A stretch of 46,321 bases of DNA, taken from the NCBI RefSeq assembly GCF_000317245.1, contig NZ_AJLJ01000519.1:1-46321 (forward strand), in the 5' to 3' direction. Within the stretch, counting starts at the first letter, position 1. Every line of letters starts with the position of its first letter. The notes beneath the pieces are model-generated. The model had not been told where the DNA came from. It made no database searches and worked only from the letters and a program-made list of their open reading frames with translations. Shown here piece by piece: positions 36,386 to 45,300 of this stretch. This DNA is from Fischerella muscicola SAG 1427-1 = PCC 73103 (GTDB lineage Bacteria > Cyanobacteriota > Cyanobacteriia > Cyanobacteriales > Nostocaceae). A program made the translations under genes and the position numbers.

Positions 36386-37795
36386 CTACAACAAACCAAT
36401 TAACGTAAAAGCAGCCCAATCTTGAGGATTTGGATACTTTTTCATCGTTTCCAGCATCGCTTGACGTAACGCACCTGCTTTATCCGTATTTTTACCCAAA
36501 CTACCATAAAATTCGCTCATCAGTGTCACTGTGGATATATCAGAAACATCCCATAGCGAACCAATGACGCTATCCGCACCAGCACCTAAAAAAGCGCGAG
36601 AAAGCCCAATGACACCATCACCTGTGATGCGTCCCAATGCTGTATCACAACCAGTTAAGACAACTAAATCGGCTTTGAGCTTCATATTCTGGATTTCTTC
36701 AGTCTTCAACCATCCGTCATCTCGCTGTGAGGAAGCAAGGGCAATGACACCGGGTGAGTTTTCTTCAGCGCAATCATTGGGTAAAGTATATGTGGCGAGG
36801 TGAATAATTCGCGCTTGGGGCATTTTCTCCACAATTGCCGTTTCTGTTGCAGCATCACCTATTAGTGGTTGAGTTTGAAACATCTCTGCAATGTTGTTGG
36901 CTTCTTTTTGTGCGCCTGGTAATGGTGATGGTTGACAGTTATCCCTTGCTGGATTGAGAGGTGTTTTTGGTGCAGTGGGGTTTCCTACTATTAATAATTC
37001 ATCACCCGTGATATGTTTGGGAACAAAAGGTTTTGCATCTTTACGCCCTTTTTGGCGCTGGTAAAGTAAATCTAATACCTGAATTGAAGGTGCAGTAGAA
37101 ATTGTGTGTTTCTCAATCAAATATTTACCCTTTGCATCTTGTAATGCTGCAAAAGGAACAGTAAATAGTTCACCTTGAGGAATAAAAACAACTCGTTCCT
37201 CTGGTTTTTGTGGTAGTAAATCGGCAATTGGTTCAATTAATACTTGATGCAGTTTTTGTAAATCAAATTTCAAGCTTTTATTCTTAGGCTTATCATAAGC
37301 TACAATTCCCTTTGCCTCTACACTTCTTGCACCATGATGACGGCGATTTCTGCCAAATAAATTGAGAAATGAATTATTCTCAACTTTTCCCCAAGCTTTT
37401 AAGTCAACTTTCCGGAATTGCATCTCGCCTGTGGGTTTAATTACCCAAATATATAATTCCGATTCTTGAGCTTCTGTTTTTCCCTTAACTGTAGATTCAT
37501 CGGTAATAATTGAGTATTGAACAATCGTGGCATTTTGCTGTTTGGAAACCTGCTTAATTTTCTCTATATTTGCTGAATTTGTAATTTCTGGAGAATCAGG
37601 TATTTGTTTTGTGAGCGTTGCTCCTGTTTTTTGATCCTTAGGTTGCTGTCCAGGATTTGTATGAGGCTTAACAATAGATAATTTATCATTAGCGATCGCA
37701 CTACTATAAATAGCTGTAATACTTGTCAAAATTAGAAATGTAGAAACAAAGCTAGAAATGCCGTATGGAAGATGCTTTTTTGCTGTTTTCGTCAT
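36386..37795 (-). CDS. CHAT protein lacking the catalytic His
   Basis: The 469-residue protein has a signal sequence (SFVSTFLILTSITAIYSSA) and a CHAT domain but no TPRs. It is closely similar to the CHAT of the next gene (shared ATIVQYSIITD, LYIWVIKPTGE, LIEKHTIS.APSIQVLDL). The motif that reads HFATHG there is HLATYT here, near residue 335, so the catalytic His has become Tyr. The Cys is kept in LTGCDTALG, near residue 382. This predicts an inactive protease that may act as a decoy, scaffold or regulator of its active neighbour. It starts 152 bp downstream of the small TPR gene and ends 14 bp before the medium TPR-CHAT gene. Confidence 0.85.
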   Translation of the reverse strand: MTKTAKKHLPYGISSFVSTFLILTSITAIYSSAIANDKLSIVKPHTNPGQQPKDQKTGATLTKQIPDSPEITNSANIEKIKQVSKQQNATIVQYSIITDESTVKGKTEAQESELYIWVIKPTGEMQFRKVDLKAWGKVENNSFLNLFGRNRRHHGARSVEAKGIVAYDKPKNKSLKFDLQKLHQVLIEPIADLLPQKPEERVVFIPQGELFTVPFAALQDAKGKYLIEKHTISTAPSIQVLDLLYQRQKGRKDAKPFVPKHITGDELLIVGNPTAPKTPLNPARDNCQPSPLPGAQKEANNIAEMFQTQPLIGDAATETAIVEKMPQARIIHLATYTLPNDCAEENSPGVIALASSQRDDGWLKTEEIQNMKLKADLVVLTGCDTALGRITGDGVIGLSRAFLGAGADSVIGSLWDVSDISTVTLMSEFYGSLGKNTDKAGALRQAMLETMKKYPNPQDWAAFTLIGLL

Positions 37796-37947
37796 GGTTA
37801 TATCAGGTGAAATATTGTTGCAATAGTTGGAGATATTGATAAATAGTGGTGCATATAGCCTGACCGCATTCTAGAAAAATGCTGGCGTAATGCACCTGAG
37901 AATTGCATTGTTAGATCCAAAGTCTATAACTCAATCAAAAACAAGCT
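37796..37947. other. Intergenic spacer in the CHAT operon
   Basis: This is 152 bp between the small TPR gene and the CHAT gene lacking the catalytic His. Two weak inverted repeats (5-6 bp stems around 37870-37915) are visible, but no promoter motif, copy of the shared motif or clear terminator. Confidence 0.4.
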
Positions 37948-38619
37948 TTAAGCTGTATAGATTTGTTTCAATACATTTAACGCTTGTTCAGCAGCTTGAG
38001 GATTTCCTTGTTTTTGATAAAGTTCAGCAGCTTTCTCTAAATCAGCCTTTGCTGCATCTGTTTGAGCTAAATTAGCTTGAGCAATCCCGCGCCAAAAATA
38101 AGCGTGAGCAAATTCTGGTTCCATTTTGATGGTTTGCTCAAAATCTGCAAGCGAGTCACGATATTTTTCAAGTTGAACTTGAGCAAAGCCTCTACCAAAG
38201 TAAGGATAAGCAGAATTAGGGTTAATACCTATCGCTTGCTCAAAATCTCCAACTGCTGTTTCATATTGCTCTAAATGGCTGTAAGCGAATCCCCGAAATA
38301 CGTAAGCTGCAAAATTATTTGCATCAATTTTTAAAACTGAATTACAACCTTCAATTGCTGCTTGAAAATCTCCTTTTTCTAAATCGGCTGAAATTTGACT
38401 TAATAGCGTATCTACATTATTGTTATTACGAGCTTTGGGGGAAGAATTGGTTTCAGATAAGCGTTCGATTGTAGGTAGTTTTAACTGAGGCTTTAATTCA
38501 GTTTTTGCCCGTGTAATCAGCAATGGATTAGACTCACTTGAGCTTCCAGCTAAAGTAGCGGAAGGAACAAGCATTGTTCCAAAAACTAAGATTACTGCTG
38601 CTAATTTTGAAAGTTTCAT
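37948..38619 (-). CDS. Small secreted TPR protein
   Basis: The 223-residue protein has a clear signal peptide (LAAVILVFGTMLVPSATLAG) followed by a variable linker and four TPRs (residues about 70-215, with AAYVFRGFAYSHLEQYE and YPYFGRGFAQVQLEKY). TPRs bind other proteins, and no enzymatic motif is present. A good ribosome site (AAGGAG) lies 9 bp before the ATG. It is the first gene downstream of two tandem copies of the shared motif, so it probably leads the CHAT/caspase transcript and may be an adaptor for these proteins. The specific partner is unknown. Confidence 0.85.
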   Translation of the reverse strand: MKLSKLAAVILVFGTMLVPSATLAGSSSESNPLLITRAKTELKPQLKLPTIERLSETNSSPKARNNNNVDTLLSQISADLEKGDFQAAIEGCNSVLKIDANNFAAYVFRGFAYSHLEQYETAVGDFEQAIGINPNSAYPYFGRGFAQVQLEKYRDSLADFEQTIKMEPEFAHAYFWRGIAQANLAQTDAAKADLEKAAELYQKQGNPQAAEQALNVLKQIYTA

Positions 38620-38724
38620 TTTGCTGACTCCTTAATATTTGTTGATGTTGGGTTGATTTGATGAATAAAATTTCACTCAGGTGAATAAATACACTTGATG
38701 CGATCGCGTTTTGCTTGCTCACAT

Positions 38725-38763
38725 GGATATGTATTTCTGAGGTTTGAGAGGATATGCCAAAAT
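38725..38763 (-). promoter_or_regulatory. Shared 36-bp motif, copy C
   Basis: On the minus strand, TTTTGGCATATCCTC, ten variable bases, AGAAATACATATCC. It lies 106 bp upstream of the small TPR gene start. It has the same internal spacing as copies A, B and D, and is 80 bp from copy D. Confidence 0.55.
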
Positions 38764-38804
38764 AAGTGATTTCTAACTTGAAGCTGTCCTCTTTGTGCGC
38801 TCAT

Positions 38805-38843
38805 TGATATGTATTTCTAGCGGTAAAGAGGATATGCCAAAAT
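38805..38843 (-). promoter_or_regulatory. Shared 36-bp motif, copy D
   Basis: On the minus strand, TTTTGGCATATCCTC, ten variable bases, AGAAATACATATCA. It is tandem to copy C in the spacer before the small TPR gene. Confidence 0.55.
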
Positions 38844-39000
38844 TAGATATTTTTTCTGGAAATCAGTTGTCAGCTAATTCATCAAGTAGCCCAGAACGCT
38901 TATATAATCAAGCTTGAGGGAATTTGAGATTTTTCTTGAGGATATTTTTATTTCTACAGAGTTTTTATATCGTCTGAAAAACTTGGTTGAAAACGGGCAT
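38844..39000. other. Rest of the spacer between the two transcription units
   Basis: The spacer runs from the small TPR gene (38619) to the DUF928 gene (39065). Besides motif copies C and D and the terminator at 39001-39037, I see only AT-rich DNA with no gene. Confidence 0.5.
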
Positions 39001-39037
39001 AAAAATAGAAAAATACCCAGATGATGCATCTGAGTAT
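39001..39037 (-). terminator. Rho-independent terminator after the DUF928 gene
   Basis: An 11-bp stem (39013-39023 and 39027-39037, one G-T wobble on the minus strand) with a 3-base loop is followed on the minus strand by TTTTCTATTTTT. It lies 27 bp after the DUF928 stop and separates the upstream and downstream minus-strand units. Confidence 0.8.
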
Positions 39038-39064
39038 CTTGTAAAAATGTGATTGGCTAATTTT

Positions 39065-39802
39065 TCAAGACTTGTTACCGCACTCTGACTTAAGTTGTTG
39101 CGGAATATCCTGACGTATTTTAAGCAACTCTGTGGAGGGGTTTTCTACGGAGTAAGCTTGCTGTAAGGCATCAGCCCATAATTCTCGTTGTATAAAATAG
39201 TTAGCCTTGGCGAGTGCGATCGCTTCTGTATTGGCTCCTTTGGCTTTCTGTTCCTCCTCCAAAGTTTTTAATTGATTAGTTATGCTCTCTCTTTCTTGTG
39301 CTTCCATAACCCGAAATTTGATATTTCCTGTGGCTGTACCACTGTCAAATACAACCCAGTAATAAATTTCACCTGGTTGTAGTGGCTCTCCTGTGTAACT
39401 AATAAATTGTTGTCCTGGTACTAATTCCTGAGTCCATAAAGTAGTCTGTCTATTCTTCATCAGACCAACTTGTTGTACATTTCCTTCCCAAAGAAATAAA
39501 GGGCGATCGCTCCAAACAATTCTAGTTTTAGTAGTTTTATTTATTTTATCCTCCGGTACATCAGGAGAAATCATACAAACAGGACTTGGTGCAGATGAAT
39601 CACGAAAAGGACGACCAACAGCTTTACGTGGTTTAACAGGAGGTTTCGGTTTCGATAAAGGCAGGAAAATATTAACCCAAGATAAAAGCGGATTTGTTGG
39701 TTTCGTTTCTGCTTTTAAATTTAGGTTAAAAAATAAAGGTAAGCCAGTAATATTTATTGCTAAAATTAATAAATAAAACTGAATGTGATTGAACCTATTC
39801 AT
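39065..39802 (-). CDS. DUF928 family protein
   Basis: The 245-residue protein has an N-terminal signal or anchor (FYLLILAINITGLPLFFNL), a proline-rich linker (KPKPPVKPRK), and the DUF928 domain with CMISPDVPE, a central beta region (RPLFLWEG.V, LQPGEIYYWVVF) and a helical C-terminus. DUF928 is largely cyanobacterial and of unknown function, often seen beside CHAT, CHASE2 and two-partner-secretion genes. Its ATG overlaps the end of the CHAT-CHASE2 gene by 8 bp, which suggests coupled translation and a physical or functional partnership. A terminator follows directly. Confidence 0.85.
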   Translation of the reverse strand: MNRFNHIQFYLLILAINITGLPLFFNLNLKAETKPTNPLLSWVNIFLPLSKPKPPVKPRKAVGRPFRDSSAPSPVCMISPDVPEDKINKTTKTRIVWSDRPLFLWEGNVQQVGLMKNRQTTLWTQELVPGQQFISYTGEPLQPGEIYYWVVFDSGTATGNIKFRVMEAQERESITNQLKTLEEEQKAKGANTEAIALAKANYFIQRELWADALQQAYSVENPSTELLKIRQDIPQQLKSECGNKS

Positions 39803-42317
39803 AAGCTTTTTTCCTCAAAAATGCTGGCATTACGTACAACCAAATAATTAGTGATGGTAAGCTCCAAGGTAAAATTATCGCAATTGATGAAAGATAAATT
39901 TGTAAGCTTATTAAACCATAAGCTACTGTAGATACACCTAACGATAATAAAATTTGTAATCTGAATCGGGGATTTTTTTGCATTACAAAATATAAAGTTT
40001 TACCCAATACAATCGCTATTAAAATTATCCATAAATCAGGGATAGGTACAACCATCCTATTATTTAATAAATGATGTACTTTATAAGCATGAATTTCACC
40101 ACCAGTTAATACTTGATTAGTATTTTCTGGATTTTCTAAACGTTGCCATACTTCCAAAGCCGGAGGTAAATCAAAATTATCTTCACCATCTTTTGACATT
40201 CCTGCTTCACCATATCCCCCAGGTGCAATAATAACTATTTGATTTTCTAAATTAGCAATTTGGGGCTTTTGGGTCTGATTTTCTAATAACTGCCAAGCCG
40301 GAATCCTGCGATAGACTTGATTTGGCGGAATAGAAAAATCAACTATTGGGTGCAACCACATCTGACCAAAATAATAGCTAAATTCTGTTATTGGTTGTAA
40401 ATTAATCCGCGGTGATGTAAAGCTAGTAATATTCTTCAGATGATTGTTTTGTAAGAATTGTTCAATCTGCTGGCTAAAGTCGGTTTTACTATTTAATTGA
40501 GGTTGGGGTAGTTGTTTAATTCCATCTTCAATAGTTGTATCAGCAACTGCAATCAATCCTCGTCGTTTTTTATTTGCTGTGGTAGCTGTTTGTGGTTCTA
40601 GTTTATGTAACTGATGTGAGATTGCTAATAAATTAGCAAAATATAATGGTTGAGATGAAGATTTATCTGATAGAGATAGCAGTTGCATATATCCCGGTAA
40701 AATCTCAATTTCTCCTTGCAAAGTCCAGTTAGGGCTAGCAATTTCCGGTAATACTTTCAACCGATCGCCATTTAAGGCACTAGTTGTTGCTAAGACAAAC
40801 CATGTCGGTTTTGATGATTTTACCCCAAGCTGAAGAGTTTTCGCTAAGGCTTGATCGTTTTCTTGTTGATGTCTATCTAATAAATAATCAATTCCAATTA
40901 CCTTAGCACCTCTCGTTTTTAACTTATCAATTAATTCAGCTAAGTATTGACGATTCATCGGTTTTGGGTTGGAGATTTTACGCTTCCTAATCGATTCTTC
41001 ATCAATTTGGACTAATAAAACTGGGGGATTTTTTGTTGAATCAATTTGCCCTGTCAATTGACGGTAAATAGCTTGTGTTTTTAAACGCTGTGCTAATAAA
41101 TTATTTTGTACAGGTAGTTGCGTACTAATAATAAATAAAGCTGAAAGAGCAATAGTTTCAATGCGAGACGGGCTAATTTTTCGTAAATTATGAGCGAAAC
41201 TATGTTTAAAGCGAAATAAATGAGCTTCTGGATGGAGAAATAGAGAAGGGATAAGATATGCACTAGGATAAGTCAGATTTTCTTCTAACTTTAAATATTG
41301 ACAAGCTGATGTTAAAGCTTCTTGGACATCTTTATATTGAGCCAAATTTTGCAAAAAATGTAGGAAAAATTCCGAGGCGACTTTATTATGAATTGGTTCT
41401 CGCATTACTGCTACTTGACTTAAACCTAATTCAATTAACTTATTAGCAATACTTAACCCGTTACAAGAATTAAATAAAGCGAATTGTAATCCTTTTTCTA
41501 AGGCTTGATTTAATAAAGGTATGATTTCACTAATTGATAAAGTAGTATTGGGAGCAATAGAAATTTCTCCACCTGTCAAAGCTGTTTCATTGCTATGACC
41601 TGCAAATAATAAAATATCCCATCCCAATTCTGAAGTAATAGCTGCTTTTAGTTCAGTTTTAAGTAGGTCAATGTTTTTTCCTGGTTGCCATCCTACAAAT
41701 GTAATTTCGGCAATACGGTTCAGTTTTTGGATTGCTTTCTTTTCGGCTTGAAAATCTAAACCAGTATCATCACCTAAAATTACTAATACTCTAGTTTTAG
41801 CACGATGAATATGATTATGCTTTGCTATTGATTTATGGATATTGATAGGACTGCGAACAATATTAATTTTACTAAAAGCAAAGGTAACTTCCGTACAAAT
41901 CTCCCAAGTCTCCCAAGGTAAGCGTGCTAATTCTAAAGAATCACAAGTCAAGAAGAGATTAATATTTGCAGATTGAGAATTAGCAGACAATAAAGAACCT
42001 TGAGTAATTACTGTTCTAATTTCATATAGTTCGCTACTACGCAACCAATTGTGAAATTCTGATAGAAATTTTGCTTCTATTTGAACTAATTTTGCGTGCC
42101 AATCAGGAGTTGGTGTTTGAAAACTACCGGAATTTTCTACTCTTCCTCGTAACGCAGTTTTGTAAAAACTTAGATAGGTGCGTTGCCATTCTTGATAGAG
42201 TAATGTCAAGTTTTCGGGATAGATAATTTTAGCGCTGAGACGTTGTGCTGTTCCCCAAGTTAATTCAAATAAGCAAACTTGTTCGATACGTTGCACCTTG
42301 AGATGAAAGTTATTCAT
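39795..42317 (-). CDS. CHAT-CHASE2 membrane protein
   Basis: The 840-residue protein joins an N-terminal CHAT-type protease domain to a CHASE2 sensor domain. The CHAT part (residues about 150-345) has His in LFAGHSNE and Cys in LFNSCNGL, a variant of the usual ATHG/SAC motifs. A hydrophobic segment (IETIALSALFIISTQL, about residues 380-400) follows. CHASE2 (about 410-715) has VLLVQIDEESI and GAKVIGIDYL. Three C-terminal membrane helices end at residue 840. CHASE2 is normally an extracytoplasmic sensor, so the CHAT part should face the cytoplasm and the CHASE2 part the outside. That is an unusual way to link an outside signal to a protease. It overlaps the DUF928 gene by 8 bp. Confidence 0.85.
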   Translation of the reverse strand: MNNFHLKVQRIEQVCLFELTWGTAQRLSAKIIYPENLTLLYQEWQRTYLSFYKTALRGRVENSGSFQTPTPDWHAKLVQIEAKFLSEFHNWLRSSELYEIRTVITQGSLLSANSQSANINLFLTCDSLELARLPWETWEICTEVTFAFSKINIVRSPINIHKSIAKHNHIHRAKTRVLVILGDDTGLDFQAEKKAIQKLNRIAEITFVGWQPGKNIDLLKTELKAAITSELGWDILLFAGHSNETALTGGEISIAPNTTLSISEIIPLLNQALEKGLQFALFNSCNGLSIANKLIELGLSQVAVMREPIHNKVASEFFLHFLQNLAQYKDVQEALTSACQYLKLEENLTYPSAYLIPSLFLHPEAHLFRFKHSFAHNLRKISPSRIETIALSALFIISTQLPVQNNLLAQRLKTQAIYRQLTGQIDSTKNPPVLLVQIDEESIRKRKISNPKPMNRQYLAELIDKLKTRGAKVIGIDYLLDRHQQENDQALAKTLQLGVKSSKPTWFVLATTSALNGDRLKVLPEIASPNWTLQGEIEILPGYMQLLSLSDKSSSQPLYFANLLAISHQLHKLEPQTATTANKKRRGLIAVADTTIEDGIKQLPQPQLNSKTDFSQQIEQFLQNNHLKNITSFTSPRINLQPITEFSYYFGQMWLHPIVDFSIPPNQVYRRIPAWQLLENQTQKPQIANLENQIVIIAPGGYGEAGMSKDGEDNFDLPPALEVWQRLENPENTNQVLTGGEIHAYKVHHLLNNRMVVPIPDLWIILIAIVLGKTLYFVMQKNPRFRLQILLSLGVSTVAYGLISLQIYLSSIAIILPWSLPSLIIWLYVMPAFLRKKAYE

Positions 42318-42346
42318 AATTTGTAGTTAATTATTTATTAGTTAGC

Positions 42347-42370
42347 AGAGATGCAATTACTTGCATCTCT
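42347..42370. terminator. Intergenic hairpin, possible bidirectional terminator
   Basis: A perfect 10-bp stem (42347-42356 and 42361-42370) with a 4-base loop lies in the 61-bp gap between the large TPR-CHAT gene and the CHAT-CHASE2 gene. The plus-strand side continues ATTATTTTTT, but the minus-strand side has no T run. For the minus-strand genes it may only attenuate transcription or protect the mRNA end. Confidence 0.45.
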
Positions 42371-42378
42371 ATTATTTT

Positions 42379-45300
42379 TTAAAGGCCATTGCCAATTAAG
42401 ATAAAAGGTGCCCAGTAGTAAGGATGGGAATACCCACTTTGATACTTTTCATTTCTTGAGGAGGTACCGGGTGGTATATTCACTCTAATAGAACGTTGTT
42501 CAGAGTTGATGCTGGTGGCGTTATTCCCTTTTAGTAAATCAAGTTGTGCTTGACGTAATGCTTCAGATTTCGTCATCTTCCTGGAGAGGTTTTTGTAAAA
42601 TAGCTGCATTAGTTCTGATGTACTGGGATCGTCAACTTTCCACAAAGATGCGATCGCAGCTTTAGCACCTGTTTGTTGCATCGCATAACCAAAACCTAAA
42701 ATCTCTTTACCATCCCCAAAACCACCCAAACCAGTTTCACAAGCACTCAGGACGACTAAATCAACATTTGTGAGATTCCAAGATTTGACATCTCGCAAAG
42801 TAAAATATTGTTTATTATCTTTATCATCTAATTGTCTATCACCTAAAACTTTATCACCCAAAATAATTACAGAATTGTCTGGATTTTCCTTGACAAATGC
42901 TGCATGAGTTGCCAAATGTACTACTGAATAATCGTTCATCATTAATCGGATATTTGTATTGAATTGTTTGTCTAAAAGTTTAGTACTCCTAGAAAAAGTT
43001 GCTGTAATTTCATCTACTTCTTTTCCTGCATATTTCAATCCTCTAAAAGTTGCTGTTTTTGTCCCCAACGGCACAGTTACATTACGATTGATATCTGTAA
43101 ATGCAGCAGCTAAAATGTCTTGTTTATTTTGAGGTTTAGTATTTAAATCCATCAAACTCAAGGCTGTAATATTATTGATGTTAAACCGCTCAATTAGCCA
43201 TTGCTTGCTATCATGTAAAGCAGCTAGAGGAATATAACGTAATTTTTCATCGGGAGCAAAGATAATTGTTTTAGTTTTTGCTTCTGCTAAATCCCCCTCC
43301 AATGGTTGAATTAGCCATTGATAAAGTTTATTAGCATTAACTTTGGCATTAGTACCAGGACTTTGCAAATCACGACGAAAATCTTCAATTGTTTTATTAA
43401 GTTCAGCTTGCGAAACTGCCACTGTACGACGAACTGGAGGAGCATAAGGAGTAAGTAATACTAGTTCCAAACGCTCTTTTAGAACCAAGGGATAAATAAT
43501 TACAGCATCTTGTTGTAGACGCTTTAAATTATCTTGTAAACTTCTTGCTTGTTCATCTGGGTCTAAATTCTTTCCTCCAGTCAGTTGACGTAATTCTTCA
43601 ATTCGTTTTGCAACTTCTGGACTTTTGACAAATTCTCCGTATTCTTTTATGAGACTTTCTTGCATTTTTCGCAATTCAATAATACGCTGTTGCTGCTTAT
43701 TATCACGCTTCTCTCGTAGGATACTTTCTAATTGATTTAATTCCTTACCCAAGGCGATTTGTTTATCATTTAAAGTACTATTAATTGCTCTTGGTTTGCC
43801 GAAATACTCTTGAGCTTCTAGATATTTCAGTATTTCTATGATTGGCGTTGCTTCTGCTGTACGTCCTTGCTGTAATAATAAATCTGCATACTGACGATAT
43901 ACTTGGGCTGGTGTGAATCCATCAAAATCGACAATTGTTTGGAAGAAAGATTTTTGTAAATCTGGTGTAATTTCTTGAATCCTACTTCTTACTACTTCAA
44001 TTCGCTGAACTGCTTCTTGATAGTTTTTAATCGCTTCATTAGGTTGATTTAATTCAGCATAAGTACGACCTAAGCCAGCATAAATTCCAGAATCAACACC
44101 TACAGCTTTTACTTGAATTTTGATTGCAAGTGCTTGGTTATATGTTTTAATCGCTTCTTGCTTTTTCCCAAATCTGCGCTGTAAATGTCCTATAAATGTG
44201 AGTACATCCTTTTCATGGCTAGGATTTTTCGATTTTCTTGCAAGTTCTAAGCTAGCTTGGACTGCTTCCATCGCTTTTGGCTCATTATTTAACTCACCAT
44301 AGCCCAGACTAAGTACAATATTTCCCATTATTTCTACTGGGATTATTTTGGTTTTTGGTAAAATAGCTAAACTTCGATTCGCATATTCAATAATTTTTTG
44401 TGGTTGGTCTTTACCAAAATAGCTATAGGCAATAATAAATAAACTTACGCCTTCAAACTGAGTATTTTGTATTTTTTGAGCTAGGGTAAGCGATTGTTGT
44501 AAATATTCAGTACTTTTTTGTTCATCTCCTAAAGTTTTGTAGAATAATCCCATTTCAATAAGAGTTGCCCACTCAGAACCAAAGTCGCTATTTTGTTTAG
44601 CAACTGACAACGCCTCCTGAAATAATTCCAAAGCTTTCTTATAATTGCCTTGATTAGTATAAACCTGCCTTTGAATATTTAAAGCATCTATTTTCAAATT
44701 TGAATTTTTCGTTTTCTCTGCAATTACTAATATTTGCTGTGCCGAGTCTAAAGCTTGCTGATAATCTCCCTTTCCAACATAGGTAGTACTGATTTGTTTT
44801 AATCCCTCTGCTTCCAAATCAGTATTATTAATACTCCTCGCTATTGTCAAAGCTTGCTGAGTAAATTCGATTGCTTTTTGGAAATCTTGACTACTATTAT
44901 ATACATAGCCCAAACGAATCAATGCCTCAGCTTCCAGTTTAGGATTTTTTAGACTTCTTACCAAATTTAAACGTTTTTGAGCAAATTCTAGAGCCTTATC
45001 ATATTCCCCAAGATTAGTGTGGATTAAACTTAAAAGTCCCAAAGCATCTGGCTTGCTTCCCAAAGCATACTCTTGATTATTTTTAGGTACTTTTTGAATA
45101 TCAATTTCTTCTGATTTTGTTAAAGCTTGCTGTGATAATTGAATACCTTGTTCATAATCTCCCAAAACATTATATGTAGAAGCAAGCCCTAATAAAGCTC
45201 TTACTTCAAAGAAGGGATCTTTAAGTATACGAGCAATTTCCAACTCTCGCTGACCTAATTCAATTGCCTTAGCGTTGTACCCCTGAGCAATGTAAACTCC

